Below are positions 17,208 to 25,741 of a stretch of 64,000 bases of DNA, one piece after another (position 1 is the first letter of the stretch; every line of letters starts with the position of its first letter). Position numbers and translations under genes: made by a program. Source of the DNA: Alphaproteobacteria bacterium LSUCC0396 (GTDB lineage: Bacteria; Pseudomonadota; Alphaproteobacteria; Puniceispirillales; Puniceispirillaceae); the NCBI GenBank assembly GCA_041228345.1, contig CP166131.1:434001-498000 (forward strand). The letters run 5' to 3'. The notes under the pieces are model-generated. The model was given only the letters and a program-made list of their open reading frames with translations. It searched no databases and was not told where the DNA came from.

Positions 17208-17636
17208 TTAAAATTCCAAAGCCAAACGTGCGTCATCACTCATCCGTTCGGGCGACCAAGGCGGGCTCCAGACGAGTTCAACCGACACTTCGCCAACACC
17301 CTCAACCGCCGCAAGCGCTCGCGCCACCTGCCCCGGCATTTCGCCGGCCACCGGACATCCGGGCGCCGTCAGAGACATTGTAACATAAACATCACCATTA
17401 TGCCGACGCTCAACATCATAAATCAGGCCGAGGTCAAAAATATTGACGGGAATTTCCGGATCATGCACGGACTTCAAAGCATCTTCAACCGCAATCGGAT
17501 CTGCCTGACCTACCGGGTTTTCGAGCGCCGCACCCGCTTTGGCAATATAGCCATTGCTGGTATCGGGCAGAAAATCGGCAAGTCCGGGCCCATCATTTTC
17601 TGGCATCGATGTTTTGCTGTCTTGATCTTGTGCCAT
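17208..17636 (-). CDS. sufT: SUF system protein SufT (MIP18/DUF59 family)
   Basis: SufT proteins help mature iron-sulfur enzymes when demand is high. The DUF59 core is clear: ALKSVHDPEIPVNIFDLGLIY, VYVTMSLTAPGCPVAGEM with its conserved cysteine, and VSVELVWSPPWSPERM. The first 40 or so residues are a variable polar leader. The ATG at 17636 has AAGGA seven bases upstream and lies eleven bases after the sufS stop, so I prefer it to the TTG at 17654. Confidence 0.92.
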   Translation of the reverse strand: MAQDQDSKTSMPENDGPGLADFLPDTSNGYIAKAGAALENPVGQADPIAVEDALKSVHDPEIPVNIFDLGLIYDVERRHNGDVYVTMSLTAPGCPVAGEMPGQVARALAAVEGVGEVSVELVWSPPWSPERMSDDARLALEF

Positions 17637-17646
17637 TGAACCGTCC

Positions 17647-18900
17647 TTAAGCAAAAATTCGGTTTACTTTTTCCAGCGCAATCGCCAGTCGGTCAAATTC
17701 TTCACGGGTTGTATAAACCCCAACAGATGCACGCGCCGTTGACGGGATGTCATAGAAATCCATCAAAGGTTGCGCGCAATGATGCCCGGCACGAATCGCC
17801 ACACCGTCATTATCGATGATTGTCGAGATATCATGCGAATGCGCACACGCCATGGTAAAGGACACAACCCCCGACTTACCCGCTGCCGTCCCCACAAGAC
17901 GCAATCCATCAACCGCTGACAGCCGCTGATGCGCATAGGCAAGGATATCCTGTTCATGCTGGCGGATCGCCTCCATCCCAATTGCCTGAACATAATCAAC
18001 CGCCGCACCAAGCGCGATAGTTTCAGCAATCGCCGGTGTGCCTGCCTCAAAACGCTGCGGCGGCAAGGCATAGGTTGATTTCTCGATAGTAACCCGGTCA
18101 ATCATATCACCGCCGCCCAAAAATGGCGGCAGTTCGGCCAGAATCTCAGCCTTACCCCATAGGATACCAACCCCGTTTGGCCCATAGAGTTTATGCGCTG
18201 AAAAGACATAGAAATCAGCCCCTAAAGCCTGCACGTCAACCGGCATATGCACCGCGCCCTGACAGCCATCAACCACCATTAGCGCGTTGGCGTCATGCGC
18301 AATTTTGGCAATTTCGGCAATCGGAAACACCGTGCCCAGCACGTTCGATACATGCGGTACAGATACAATCCTTGTGCGCGATGACATCATCTCGCTAAAG
18401 GCTGTCATGTTAAAGCTGCCATCCTCATCAACCGGAAAGGCACGAAGCACCGCACCGGTCTTTTCAGCAACCATCTGCCACGGCACGATATTAGCGTGAT
18501 GTTCGGCGATGCTGATCAGGATTTCGTCACCCGCCTGCAATCTTGGCAGCGCCCAGCATTGCGCAATCAGGTTTAACGACATCGTCGCCCCTGCGGTCAG
18601 GACAATCTCATCACCCGATTTTGCCCCAAGAAACGCCGCCACCTTGCCGCGCACCGCCTCATAGGCATCGGTTGAGGCTTCGGAGAGGAAATGCAGCCCA
18701 CGATGAACGTTTGAATAGGTGTCACAGTAAGCTGATACCAACGCATCCATCACTTGTTTTGGCTTTTGTGCCGAAGCCGCCGAGTCGAGATACACCAAAG
18801 GTTTGCCATGAACCTCACGGGACAGGATCGGAAAATCAGCGCGGATTTTCTCTACATCTAGCCCCTTGATACGGCTGTTATCGGCGGCGTTCATAACCAT
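17647..18900 (-). CDS. sufS: Cysteine desulfurase SufS
   Basis: This PLP enzyme releases sulfur from cysteine for SUF cluster assembly. The PLP lysine is in FSAHKLYGPNG, the substrate histidine in ISIAEHHANIVPW, and the catalytic cysteine in RAGHHCAQPLM, which is the class II (SufS) short-loop form. The ATG at 18900 overlaps the sufD stop (TGATG), and another ATG follows at 18894. Farther upstream starts would run inside sufD. Class II enzymes need a SufE or SufU partner for speed, and neither is in the window. Confidence 0.95.
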   Translation of the reverse strand: MVMNAADNSRIKGLDVEKIRADFPILSREVHGKPLVYLDSAASAQKPKQVMDALVSAYCDTYSNVHRGLHFLSEASTDAYEAVRGKVAAFLGAKSGDEIVLTAGATMSLNLIAQCWALPRLQAGDEILISIAEHHANIVPWQMVAEKTGAVLRAFPVDEDGSFNMTAFSEMMSSRTRIVSVPHVSNVLGTVFPIAEIAKIAHDANALMVVDGCQGAVHMPVDVQALGADFYVFSAHKLYGPNGVGILWGKAEILAELPPFLGGGDMIDRVTIEKSTYALPPQRFEAGTPAIAETIALGAAVDYVQAIGMEAIRQHEQDILAYAHQRLSAVDGLRLVGTAAGKSGVVSFTMACAHSHDISTIIDNDGVAIRAGHHCAQPLMDFYDIPSTARASVGVYTTREEFDRLAIALEKVNRIFA

Positions 18901-20141
18901 CACAGGTCTCCGGCGTTTGGCGTCGCATTCATCCATGCGGTGGTAACTGGCCGCAACATATCGGCCAAGGACGGATGCGTAATGCTGTCAATCGCATCAT
19001 CCAAAAACGCGGTGATCAACATTGACCGGGCAGTCTTGCGATCAATGCCACGGCTTGTGAGATAAAACAGCTGGGTGTCGTCAAGCTCGCCAACAGTCGC
19101 CCCATGCGCGCATAAAACGTCATCCGCATAGATTTCCAATTCCGGCTTGGCATCGGCTTCGGCTTTCCGTGACAGCAACAGCGCCCGGCTCATTTGCTGG
19201 CCGTCAGTTTTTTGCGCATCAGGTGCGACATGCACCTTGCCCTGAAAAACGCCGCGTGCCGAATCATCAAGAACGCCGCGAATAATCTGGTTCGACAGGC
19301 AATGCCCCTTGGCGTGGTTCATGTTCGTGGTGATGTCATGGTGCTGCTTATCGCGGCCAAGGTAAATCGCCGACAAGGTGCAGTCAGCATTTTCACCTGA
19401 TAAAACAATGTGCGTCTCAAGCCGTGCCAACTGCCCACCAGCAGAAATCTGAAACCCCTCAAAAACCGAGCCCTCACCAAGTCTCAAACCGGTCGCTGCA
19501 AGATGCGCACTTGCGGATGATTCCTGCTGCACCTTGGCGTAATCAAGCCGGGCCTTGTCGCCGACAATAATCCCCATCAATGGTGCCGAAAGCCCAACGC
19601 TCGATTGATGCCATTCTGCCATAACGGCACTGGCACCATCTGCAAGCCGAACCGATATAACCGGATGCGCTGACACACCGTTATCATCCCCGGTAAAGAC
19701 CAGAATAATCGGCACCTCAACCGTGCCAGCAATGTCAAGATGCAGACCAGTGGTCATCGCCGCCAATGATAGATTACTAATCGGATGCGCGGCCGGCACC
19801 AGTTCTGCCAATGCAGCCAGTGCGGCATCATTGTCGCTCAACAAGCTGGCAGTTACGCCGCCCGGCAAAGCCGCAAGGCCAGCCATATCCAGCACCCCAT
19901 TGCTAAACGACAGGATAACCGCGTTATCCGGTAGGCTCGCCGCAACGGCCGCTGGCTGCATTGCCGCCATTTCGGCAGGCCGCAGATCCATCTTTTCGAC
20001 GCTAGAAAGACGCGTAAAACGCCATTGTTCGGCGCGGCGATCCGGCCAACCAGTTGCCTGCCAGCGCAGTAACGCACCAGCCCGAACGCCGGTCAATCCG
20101 GCCAATTGATCAAGATTAGGCTGCATCGTCGATGCCGGCAT
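18900..20141 (-). CDS. sufD: Fe-S cluster assembly protein SufD
   Basis: SufD pairs with SufB and SufC to form the scaffold that builds clusters. The C-terminal half has the beta-helix core and the motif [24 protein letters not shown], followed by [23 protein letters not shown] and [11 protein letters not shown]. The first 150 residues are poorly conserved as usual, with [21 protein letters not shown]. It starts inside the end of sufC (26-base overlap) with GGAG seven bases before the ATG at 20141. Confidence 0.95.
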   Translation of the reverse strand: MPASTMQPNLDQLAGLTGVRAGALLRWQATGWPDRRAEQWRFTRLSSVEKMDLRPAEMAAMQPAAVAASLPDNAVILSFSNGVLDMAGLAALPGGVTASLLSDNDAALAALAELVPAAHPISNLSLAAMTTGLHLDIAGTVEVPIILVFTGDDNGVSAHPVISVRLADGASAVMAEWHQSSVGLSAPLMGIIVGDKARLDYAKVQQESSASAHLAATGLRLGEGSVFEGFQISAGGQLARLETHIVLSGENADCTLSAIYLGRDKQHHDITTNMNHAKGHCLSNQIIRGVLDDSARGVFQGKVHVAPDAQKTDGQQMSRALLLSRKAEADAKPELEIYADDVLCAHGATVGELDDTQLFYLTSRGIDRKTARSMLITAFLDDAIDSITHPSLADMLRPVTTAWMNATPNAGDL

Positions 20142-20871
20142 AGCCCGACTCCTCTACTTCAAATGCGAGTTCCTTACCGCCCGAACGACGGATTTTACCG
20201 CCAGCAAGAATATGCACATAATCCGGCACAATATGGTTCAACAACCGCTGGTAATGAGTGATGACAAGCATGCTTCGCTGCGGATCACGCAACAGATTCA
20301 CCCCGTCTGACACAATTTTCAACGCATCAACGTCAAGACCAGAATCGGTTTCATCCAGAACCGATAGAACCGGCTCTAAAAGTGCCATCTGCAAAATTTC
20401 ATAACGCTTTTTCTCACCGCCGGAAAACCCAACATTCACCGCACGTTTCAGCATATCGTCATTGATGCCAAGATGCGTTGCCTTGGCCCGGACAAGCTTT
20501 ACAAATTCCAGCTGGTCAACCTCGTCTTCGCCTGCCTCAATCCGGCGCGCATTCACCGCCGCACGCAAAAAGCTCATCCCGCCAACGCCCGGCAATTCCA
20601 CCGGATATTGGAACGCCAAAAACATGCCGGCGCGCGCCCGCTCATCAGCTTCCATTTCCAGCATGGAAACGCCATTCATTAGAATATCGCCGCCAGTGAC
20701 CTCATAGCCCTCACGGCCAGCAAGCACATAAGACATGGTGCTTTTGCCCGAGCCGTTTGGCCCCATGATGGCGTGAATTTCACCAGCATTAATCGTTAGG
20801 TTGATGCCCTTGAGGATTGGTGTATCACCAACCGAGGCGTGAAGGTCTCTAATTTCAAGTAAAGGTGCCAT
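20116..20871 (-). CDS. sufC: Fe-S cluster assembly ATPase SufC
   Basis: This ABC-type ATPase drives the conformational change of SufB-SufD. The Walker A is GPNGSGKST, the signature [14 protein letters not shown] and the Walker B region [35 protein letters not shown] is the SufC-specific end. The ATG at 20871 gives the standard N-terminus [12 protein letters not shown]. The TTG at 20883 would add four residues. It lies 81 bases after sufB. Confidence 0.96.
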   Translation of the reverse strand: MAPLLEIRDLHASVGDTPILKGINLTINAGEIHAIMGPNGSGKSTMSYVLAGREGYEVTGGDILMNGVSMLEMEADERARAGMFLAFQYPVELPGVGGMSFLRAAVNARRIEAGEDEVDQLEFVKLVRAKATHLGINDDMLKRAVNVGFSGGEKKRYEILQMALLEPVLSVLDETDSGLDVDALKIVSDGVNLLRDPQRSMLVITHYQRLLNHIVPDYVHILAGGKIRRSGGKELAFEVEESGYAGIDDAA

Positions 20872-20952
20872 TCGTTTTTCCAATTATCTATGCCAATTAT
20901 CTTTGTTTATATTCTGCTGTTTATATTTCACTGCTTGCCGTTAGGCCTGGCC

Positions 20953-22407
20953 TTAACCGACCGACCCTTCAAGGCTGATCCCAATCAGTTTTTGTGCTTC
21001 AACCGCAAATTCCATTGGCAGTTCTTTCATCACTTCCTTGCAGAAACCATTGACGATCAGCGACACTGAATCTTCGGTTGAAATGCCGCGCTGCTGGCAA
21101 TAGAAAAGCTGATCTTCGGAAATGCGCGAGGTCGTAGCCTCATGTTCGATTTTGGCGCTTGGGTTGCGCGAAACGATATAGGGCACTGTGTGCGCACCAC
21201 ATTTATCGCCAACAAGAAGCGAGTCACACTGGGTGAAATTACGCGCATTTTCCGCACCGGGCTGGATGCGAACCAAACCCCGATAGCAATTTTGCGAACG
21301 CCCTGCCGATATGCCCTTTGAGATGATTGTCGACCGGCTGCCTTCGCCAATATGGATCATCTTGGTGCCGGTATCGGCCTGCTGGTAATTATTGGTCAGG
21401 GCAACTGAATAAAACTCACCGACCGAGTCTTTGCCTTGCAGAATACAGGATGGATATTTCCAAGTGATTGCCGATCCGGTTTCCACCTGTGTCCATGAGA
21501 TTTTTGATCGGTCGCCAAGACAGGCACCGCGCTTGGTAACAAAATTATAAATGCCGCCACGGCCGTTTTCATCCCCCGGATACCAGTTCTGCACGGTTGA
21601 ATATTTGATCTCGGCATCATCCAGCGCAACCAGCTCAACAACCGCCGCATGAAGCTGATTTTCATCACGCTGCGGCGCCGTACATCCCTCTAAATAGCTG
21701 ACATAAGATGCGTCCTCAGCAATAATCAGGGTGCGTTCAAACTGGCCGGTATTGGCCTCATTGATGCGGAAATAGGTGGATAGTTCCATCGGGCACCGAA
21801 CGCCCTTTGGAATAAACACGAATGACCCATCGGTAAAGACCGCCGAATTCAGCGCCGAGAAATAATTATCGGCAACCGGCACAACCGACCCAAGATATTT
21901 TTGCACCAACTCGGGATAGTCGCGAATAGCCTCTGAAATCGGGCAGAAGATCACCCCAGACTTGGCAAGCTCACCGCGGAATGTGGTCGCAACTGACACA
22001 GAATCAAATACCGCATCAACCGCCACAACACCGGCAAGAATCTTTTGCTCATCCAGCGGGATTCCCAATTTTGCATAAGTCTTTAGCAATTCCGGATCGA
22101 CCTCATCCAATGAGGCCGGCCCCTCGCCGGTTTTCGGCGCGGCGTAATAATGGATATCCTGATAATCAATTGGCGGGATATCCAGCTTCGCCCAATCGGG
22201 CGATTCCATCTGCTGCCACATTGCAAAGGCCTTCAGCCGCCAATCAAGCATCCATTGCGGCTCTTCCTTCTTGGCCGAGATAAAGCGGATAATATCCTCG
22301 TTCAGCCCCTTGGGCGCCTTATCGGATTCAATATCGGTCACAAAACCGTATTTATATTTACCGGTGGCTTCCTGAAGCGTGTCGATGGTCTCTTGGGTTG
22401 CAGCCAT
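20953..22407 (-). CDS. sufB: Fe-S cluster assembly scaffold SufB
   Basis: SufB is the core scaffold of SUF. The 484-residue protein contains [38 protein letters not shown] (with the conserved cysteine), [12 protein letters not shown], and the end [12 protein letters not shown]-like [23 protein letters not shown]. The second half resembles SufD. It is the first structural gene after the Rrf2 regulator, 36 bases downstream of it. Confidence 0.97.
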   Translation of the reverse strand: MAATQETIDTLQEATGKYKYGFVTDIESDKAPKGLNEDIIRFISAKKEEPQWMLDWRLKAFAMWQQMESPDWAKLDIPPIDYQDIHYYAAPKTGEGPASLDEVDPELLKTYAKLGIPLDEQKILAGVVAVDAVFDSVSVATTFRGELAKSGVIFCPISEAIRDYPELVQKYLGSVVPVADNYFSALNSAVFTDGSFVFIPKGVRCPMELSTYFRINEANTGQFERTLIIAEDASYVSYLEGCTAPQRDENQLHAAVVELVALDDAEIKYSTVQNWYPGDENGRGGIYNFVTKRGACLGDRSKISWTQVETGSAITWKYPSCILQGKDSVGEFYSVALTNNYQQADTGTKMIHIGEGSRSTIISKGISAGRSQNCYRGLVRIQPGAENARNFTQCDSLLVGDKCGAHTVPYIVSRNPSAKIEHEATTSRISEDQLFYCQQRGISTEDSVSLIVNGFCKEVMKELPMEFAVEAQKLIGISLEGSVG

Positions 22408-22443
22408 GAGGCAGTTTCCTTCTTTATAGTTGCGTTTCGCCGA

Positions 22444-22914
22444 CTATTGCCGGCGCATTTGCAGGTCATCTTTTGCAAGGGATGGGGTTTCCGGCAGCGG
22501 AAATAATTGCGCCGGATCGGTTAAATCTTCGAGGCTGACATCATTCAACGCGTTGCGGATAGCAAGATTAACATGGTTCCAGTGACTGCTCATAAAACAG
22601 CAATTGCTAACCGCGCACGGGTCTTGTGCTCCGGTGACGCAATCGGTAACCGCAATCGGGCCTTCCATTGCCTCGACAATATCAACCAGTGAAATATCTG
22701 CCGGTGCCATGGCAAGCCGGTACCCGCCGCGCGCACCGCGCTGGGTCTCGACCAGATTTGCCGCCAGCAGAATTTTCGATACTTTTGCGACAGTCGGTTG
22801 GGCCAGTCCGGTTAACGCGGCCAGCTGTGCCGTCGCCAATAGATCGCCGTGCCGGTGGGCAAGCGCCCCAAGCACAACAATGGCATAATCGGTCATCCGG
22901 TTTAGTCGCAGCAT
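22444..22914 (-). CDS. Rrf2-family iron-sulfur regulator at the head of the suf operon
   Basis: This is an IscR/SufR-like repressor that probably senses cluster status. The N-terminal winged helix (MLRLNRMTDYAIVVL, LAQPTVAKVSKIL, TQRGARGGYRLA) is typical of Rrf2. The sensing region has cysteines at 92, 100, 105 and 106 (DCVTGAQDPC, AVSNCC), compared with C92, C98 and C104 of E. coli IscR, so spacing differs. The tail (DLTDPAQLFPLP) is longer than in IscR. It is the first gene of the operon with sufB, and is expected to control its own promoter. Confidence 0.9.
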   Translation of the reverse strand: MLRLNRMTDYAIVVLGALAHRHGDLLATAQLAALTGLAQPTVAKVSKILLAANLVETQRGARGGYRLAMAPADISLVDIVEAMEGPIAVTDCVTGAQDPCAVSNCCFMSSHWNHVNLAIRNALNDVSLEDLTDPAQLFPLPETPSLAKDDLQMRRQ

Positions 22915-22983
22915 ATCAGCCTATCTGTTCGGTTTTTCCAGCGATATCAAAAAGCCAAAAGACCCTTTAAGTCCGCCAGTTTT

Positions 22984-23002
22984 GCGAATGATTATCATAA
23001 TC
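22984..23002 (-). promoter_or_regulatory. Fur-like box before the suf operon
   Basis: The 19-base site on the minus strand matches 16 of 19 positions of the classical Fur consensus. Its core TGATTAT-g-ATAATCA is a perfect inverted repeat. It lies 70-88 bases before the regulator's start codon. Iron control of SUF is well known in other bacteria. Whether Fur, Mur or Irr acts here is not decidable from the sequence. Confidence 0.5.
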
Positions 23003-23015
23003 AAGACCAATTTAG

Positions 23016-23053
23016 TCCTGATTTAGGATAGATAGACGTGCCGAACTGTTTTT
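23016..23053 (-). promoter_or_regulatory. Candidate suf operon promoter with an inverted repeat
   Basis: On the minus strand TTGAAA, 17 bases and TATCTA could be -35 and -10 elements. An inverted repeat TCCT-N5-AGGA (23016-23028) lies just downstream, near the expected transcript start, where an Rrf2 repressor could bind. The elements are weak matches and the role is inferred. Confidence 0.3.
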
Positions 23054-23171
23054 TCAAGTCAATGTGGCGAAATTTTCGGGAAAAAGATTGATAAGTCATG
23101 GGCGCCGTTTTGGCACTGTGTTACGCCGGTCGGGACACCCCTGAAAACGGATGCTTTGTCGGCGTGCAGGC

Positions 23172-23501
23172 CTAGTTAAACGCCTCTGGGTGCAGCACAT
23201 AGCGTTCGCCATCCAGACCATCGAACATATCATCGACGTCAGGATGGCTGACCGGACCGTTTTCCGCGTCGGGCAGCAGGTTCTGCTGACTTACATAAGC
23301 TGTGTAGTAGCTGTCAGAATTTTCCGCCAGCAAATGATAGAAGGGCTGATCCTTGGCCGGGCGCACCTCGGCCGGAATGGCCTCATACCATTCGTCGGTA
23401 TTATCGAATTCCGGATCAACATCAACGACAACCCCGCGGAATGGGTAAACGCGATGACGCACGATCGCTCCAATTCCAAATTTTGCGCTTTTGTTGTTCA
23501 T
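23172..23501 (-). CDS. hspQ: Heat shock protein HspQ
   Basis: This is a small protein of the YccV/HspQ family, which is a specificity factor for Lon protease and was first described as binding hemimethylated DNA. The core KFGIGAIVRHRVYPFRGVVVDVDPEF, DEWYEAIP and QPFYHLLAENSD is diagnostic, with AYVSQQNLLPD after it. I start at the ATG at 23501 (MNNKSAKFG) because upstream residues do not resemble the family. The C-terminus is slightly extended (DDMFDGLDGERYVLHPEAF). It stands alone between the suf operon and rpmF. Confidence 0.93.
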   Translation of the reverse strand: MNNKSAKFGIGAIVRHRVYPFRGVVVDVDPEFDNTDEWYEAIPAEVRPAKDQPFYHLLAENSDSYYTAYVSQQNLLPDAENGPVSHPDVDDMFDGLDGERYVLHPEAFN

Positions 23502-23588
23502 TGAGTGATGATGCCTGTTACCACAGCGGCGATTATACATTAAGCCCGCCTTGCCGGGCAAGACGCGCGCTTGATGATGCTCTGCTGA

Positions 23589-23774
23589 CTAGATGCGTTC
23601 TTTAACTTTTAGAACCTGCTTGCCGCGATACATACCCGTTTTAAGGTCGATATGATGAGGGCGATGCAATTCACCAGTTACCTTGTCTTCAACATAGGCA
23701 TCCGAAGACAATGCGTCATGGGCGCGACGCATGTTACGCTTGGACTTGGTAATCTTACTCTTTGGAACAGCCAT
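23589..23774 (-). CDS. rpmF: 50S ribosomal protein L32
   Basis: This is a 61-residue basic ribosomal protein starting [20 protein letters not shown], as alphaproteobacterial L32 does, followed by [20 protein letters not shown]. The zinc-binding cysteines of some L32 proteins are absent, which is normal for this class. In many relatives rpmF is followed by plsX and fabH, but here the next gene downstream is hspQ, 87 bases away. Confidence 0.96.
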   Translation of the reverse strand: MAVPKSKITKSKRNMRRAHDALSSDAYVEDKVTGELHRPHHIDLKTGMYRGKQVLKVKERI

Positions 23775-24169
23775 TTTCTTGCTCTTTCTAATGCCCCGAC
23801 GTTGCTGTGTCGCCAGCAATCCGCCAGATTTCGCGATCCGCCGATCCGGTGATCGTAACAATCGCAGATAATTGATGCCTGATGCGCAGGGGCCATCTCA
23901 AAAAGGGCCACCGTCAAACCGGACTGTGGTTTATGCGAAACCCCACAGATTGTCAAGAGATGGAACAGCAAAAGCACGCCGGCAAATCTTGTCAAAAATA
24001 CGCTGGTGAAACCTGCTGGCAAAACCTGTTGGCAAAAAACATCCTTACATTAACAATTTCTAAATTATTTATCGCTACCATTGAAAACTATTGAGGGATT
24101 CAATTGGCTGGTTGCCGCCATAAATATCATTGTCACCATGCAACCGGCCCAGTTATGGAGGCAGTAAAC

Positions 24170-24766
24170 ATGACGAATATTATCAGCATGCTTGGCCAGT
24201 TCACCACCCATTACAAGTTCGCAGACCGCTATAAACGGGTTTTGATTCTGACGTTTGGGGTTATCCTCATTGTACTGGCAACAGCCGGCAAGCTTCATGC
24301 CGAGCCGCAAAGCAAGGCACAGGCTCACTATCTGACCGGGATCAAATTACTGCAGCAAAAAGGCGATGCTGCCAGCAGCCATGCCAAGGCGAACATCTGG
24401 TTTACCATGGCCGCCGCTGACGGGCATAGCGGCGCGTTGTTTCATCTTGGGGTATCGTATGAAACCGGACGTGGCATCCAGCAAAACCTCCAGCTTGCTG
24501 CACATTTTTATCGGTTAGCAGCAGCACGATATCACGTTGCCGCACAATATAATTGTGCCGTGATGCACGCCAATGGCAATGGGGCAGAACGCGATCTGGA
24601 AAAGGCACTTGGCTTGATCTTGATTGCCAAGCAGCGATCTGGCGCGCATCCAAAAATAAAGCAGCGGCTAGATGCGTTCCAAGCCAGCATCGAAGACATT
24701 TTGAGCGACAGCCAAATTCACCGTGCCAGATGGCAAGTTGAACAATTATTTGGCACCGGCCTCTAA
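24170..24766 (+). CDS. Sel1-repeat protein with N-terminal membrane anchor
   Basis: A hydrophobic segment (VLILTFGVILIVLATAG, about residues 22-40) ending near KLHAEP acts as a signal or anchor. Two to three Sel1-type helical repeats follow (ANIWFTMAAADGHSGALFHLGVSYETGRG, then LAAHFYRLAAARYHVAAQYN). Sel1 repeats mediate protein contacts in the periplasm, and no enzyme activity is suggested. The ATG at 24170 has GGAGG eight bases before it, which decides the start over the earlier ATG codons. It is followed by hsp20 after 136 bases with its own promoter. Confidence 0.75.
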   Translation: MTNIISMLGQFTTHYKFADRYKRVLILTFGVILIVLATAGKLHAEPQSKAQAHYLTGIKLLQQKGDAASSHAKANIWFTMAAADGHSGALFHLGVSYETGRGIQQNLQLAAHFYRLAAARYHVAAQYNCAVMHANGNGAERDLEKALGLILIAKQRSGAHPKIKQRLDAFQASIEDILSDSQIHRARWQVEQLFGTGL

Positions 24767-24772
24767 ACGGGT

Positions 24773-24800
24773 CTTGAAATCAGATTTGCAGTTCTTAAAT
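24773..24800 (+). promoter_or_regulatory. RpoH (sigma-32) type promoter of hsp20
   Basis: CTTGAA, then CTTAAAT with 17 bases between CTTG and the second element, matches the alphaproteobacterial RpoH pattern CTTG-N17-CYTATNT at all but one position. The transcript would start near 24808, giving a leader of about 95 bases that holds the thermometer hairpins. Confidence 0.5.
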
Positions 24801-24842
24801 CAGTTTTGTGACGCCAGAACGGGTCACAATGTAAACCTAAAC

Positions 24843-24893
24843 CTGCCGGCTTGCTTTCGAGGAGACGGCAGACAACTCGCTTTATAAAAGGAG
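24843..24893 (+). promoter_or_regulatory. ROSE-like RNA thermometer in the hsp20 leader
   Basis: Two hairpins are visible. The first closes with CTGCCG (24843-24848) and CGGCAG (24866-24871). The second (24876-24893) pairs CUC-g-CUUU with AAAGGAG across a three-base loop, leaving one bulged G. It contains UCGCU, which fits the U(U/C)GCU anti-Shine-Dalgarno motif of ROSE elements, and it covers the AGGAG ribosome site. Heat would melt it and free translation. ROSE elements are the standard control of small heat-shock genes in rhizobia and relatives. Confidence 0.75.
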
Positions 24894-24902
24894 ATGACGA
24901 CG

Positions 24903-25337
24903 ATGACTTTTTTTACCACACCTATGGCGCGCCAGTTTGTTGGCTTTGATACTCTGTTTGATGAGTTAAACGCACTGGCCGAGCGCAAGGAATCAAATTA
25001 TCCGGCCTATAATATCGCCAAGGATGATGACGAGCATTACCGGATTGAACTGGCGCTTGCAGGATTTTCCAGTGACGAGATCAGCATCCAGACCGAGAAA
25101 GGCATTTTGACAATTGAGGCCAACAAGGCTGAAGAGCGCGGCAACTACATCCATCAGGGCATTGCCAAGCGCGGGTTTTCAAAAATGTTCAGGCTGGCCG
25201 AATATATGAAGATTGACGATGCCCAGTTTGTCGACGGTATCTTGACGATATTCCTGTATCGCGAAGTACCCGAGGCGGACCGGCCAAAGCAGATCAGCAT
25301 AAACGCCAACCCGAAAAAGCTGGTAAAGGCTGCATAA
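24903..25337 (+). CDS. hsp20: Small heat shock protein Hsp20 (IbpA type)
   Basis: This is an ATP-independent holdase with an alpha-crystallin domain. The visible parts are YPAYNIAKDDDEHYRIELALAGFSSDEISI, GILTIEANKAEE, YIHQGIAKRGFSKMFRLAEYM and the second strand DGILTIFLYREVPE. The ATG at 24903 is nine bases after AGGAG. The ATG at 24894 would touch the ribosome site and cannot be used well. It has its own heat-shock promoter, an RNA thermometer and a strong terminator, so it is a stand-alone unit. Confidence 0.95.
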   Translation: MTFFTTPMARQFVGFDTLFDELNALAERKESNYPAYNIAKDDDEHYRIELALAGFSSDEISIQTEKGILTIEANKAEERGNYIHQGIAKRGFSKMFRLAEYMKIDDAQFVDGILTIFLYREVPEADRPKQISINANPKKLVKAA

Positions 25338-25372
25338 AGGGCGCCTCACGACCGATCACAACATCGAACAAA

Positions 25373-25401
25373 GCGGGCCGCAAACCGGCCCGCCCTTTTT
25401 T
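25373..25401 (+). terminator. Intrinsic terminator after hsp20
   Basis: An eight-base perfect stem GCGGGCCG/CGGCCCGC with a five-base loop is followed by CC and six T residues. It lies 36 bases after the hsp20 stop. Confidence 0.88.
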
Positions 25402-25431
25402 ATCAGGGATTTGCCGCCGTTTTATATAGAG

Positions 25432-25475
25432 CCTGATCCCGCTTTATTTAGACCTTGATCCCGCTTTATTTAGAC
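25432..25475. repeat. 22-bp tandem duplication at a stop codon
   Basis: Two copies of a 22-base unit (CTGATCCCGCTTTATTTAGA core) lie head to tail with one mismatch. The stop codon of the 25466-25738 gene lies in the second copy. A replication-slippage duplication is the likely origin. Confidence 0.85.
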
Positions 25476-25738
25476 CTTGATGATGTCATCAGGCTACGGA
25501 ATGCGCTCTGGAACCGGTCTTTATCAACATGATGCGCGGTTTTCACAGTCGCTAGCTTGTCATCAAGCGAGCCGTCAGCGTTAGCCAACAAGCTTTTGAT
25601 CGCGGTTTGACGCTGATTGGGCTTGTATCTATCGGGCGCATCAGGCTGCGTGGTCTTCGATCCATCATGCCTATTTTCAGGCGCGGCGTCCGTTAAATCA
25701 TTGTGCGGATCATCATGGATATTGCCGCCGGTCACCAC
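25466..25738 (-). CDS. Hypothetical polar protein, possible operon partner of the RRF-like gene
   Basis: This is a 90-residue hydrophilic protein. The first 45 residues are rich in Asp, Asn, Pro and Thr and probably disordered. The rest (RQTAIKSLLANADGSLDDKLATVKTAHHVDKDRFQSAFRSLM) could be helical. I do not recognise it. Only three bases separate it from the upstream 233-residue gene, so the two are probably one transcript. Its stop falls inside a 22-bp tandem duplication. Confidence 0.5.
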   Translation of the reverse strand: MVTGGNIHDDPHNDLTDAAPENRHDGSKTTQPDAPDRYKPNQRQTAIKSLLANADGSLDDKLATVKTAHHVDKDRFQSAFRSLMTSSRSK

Positions 25739-25741
25739 TGG

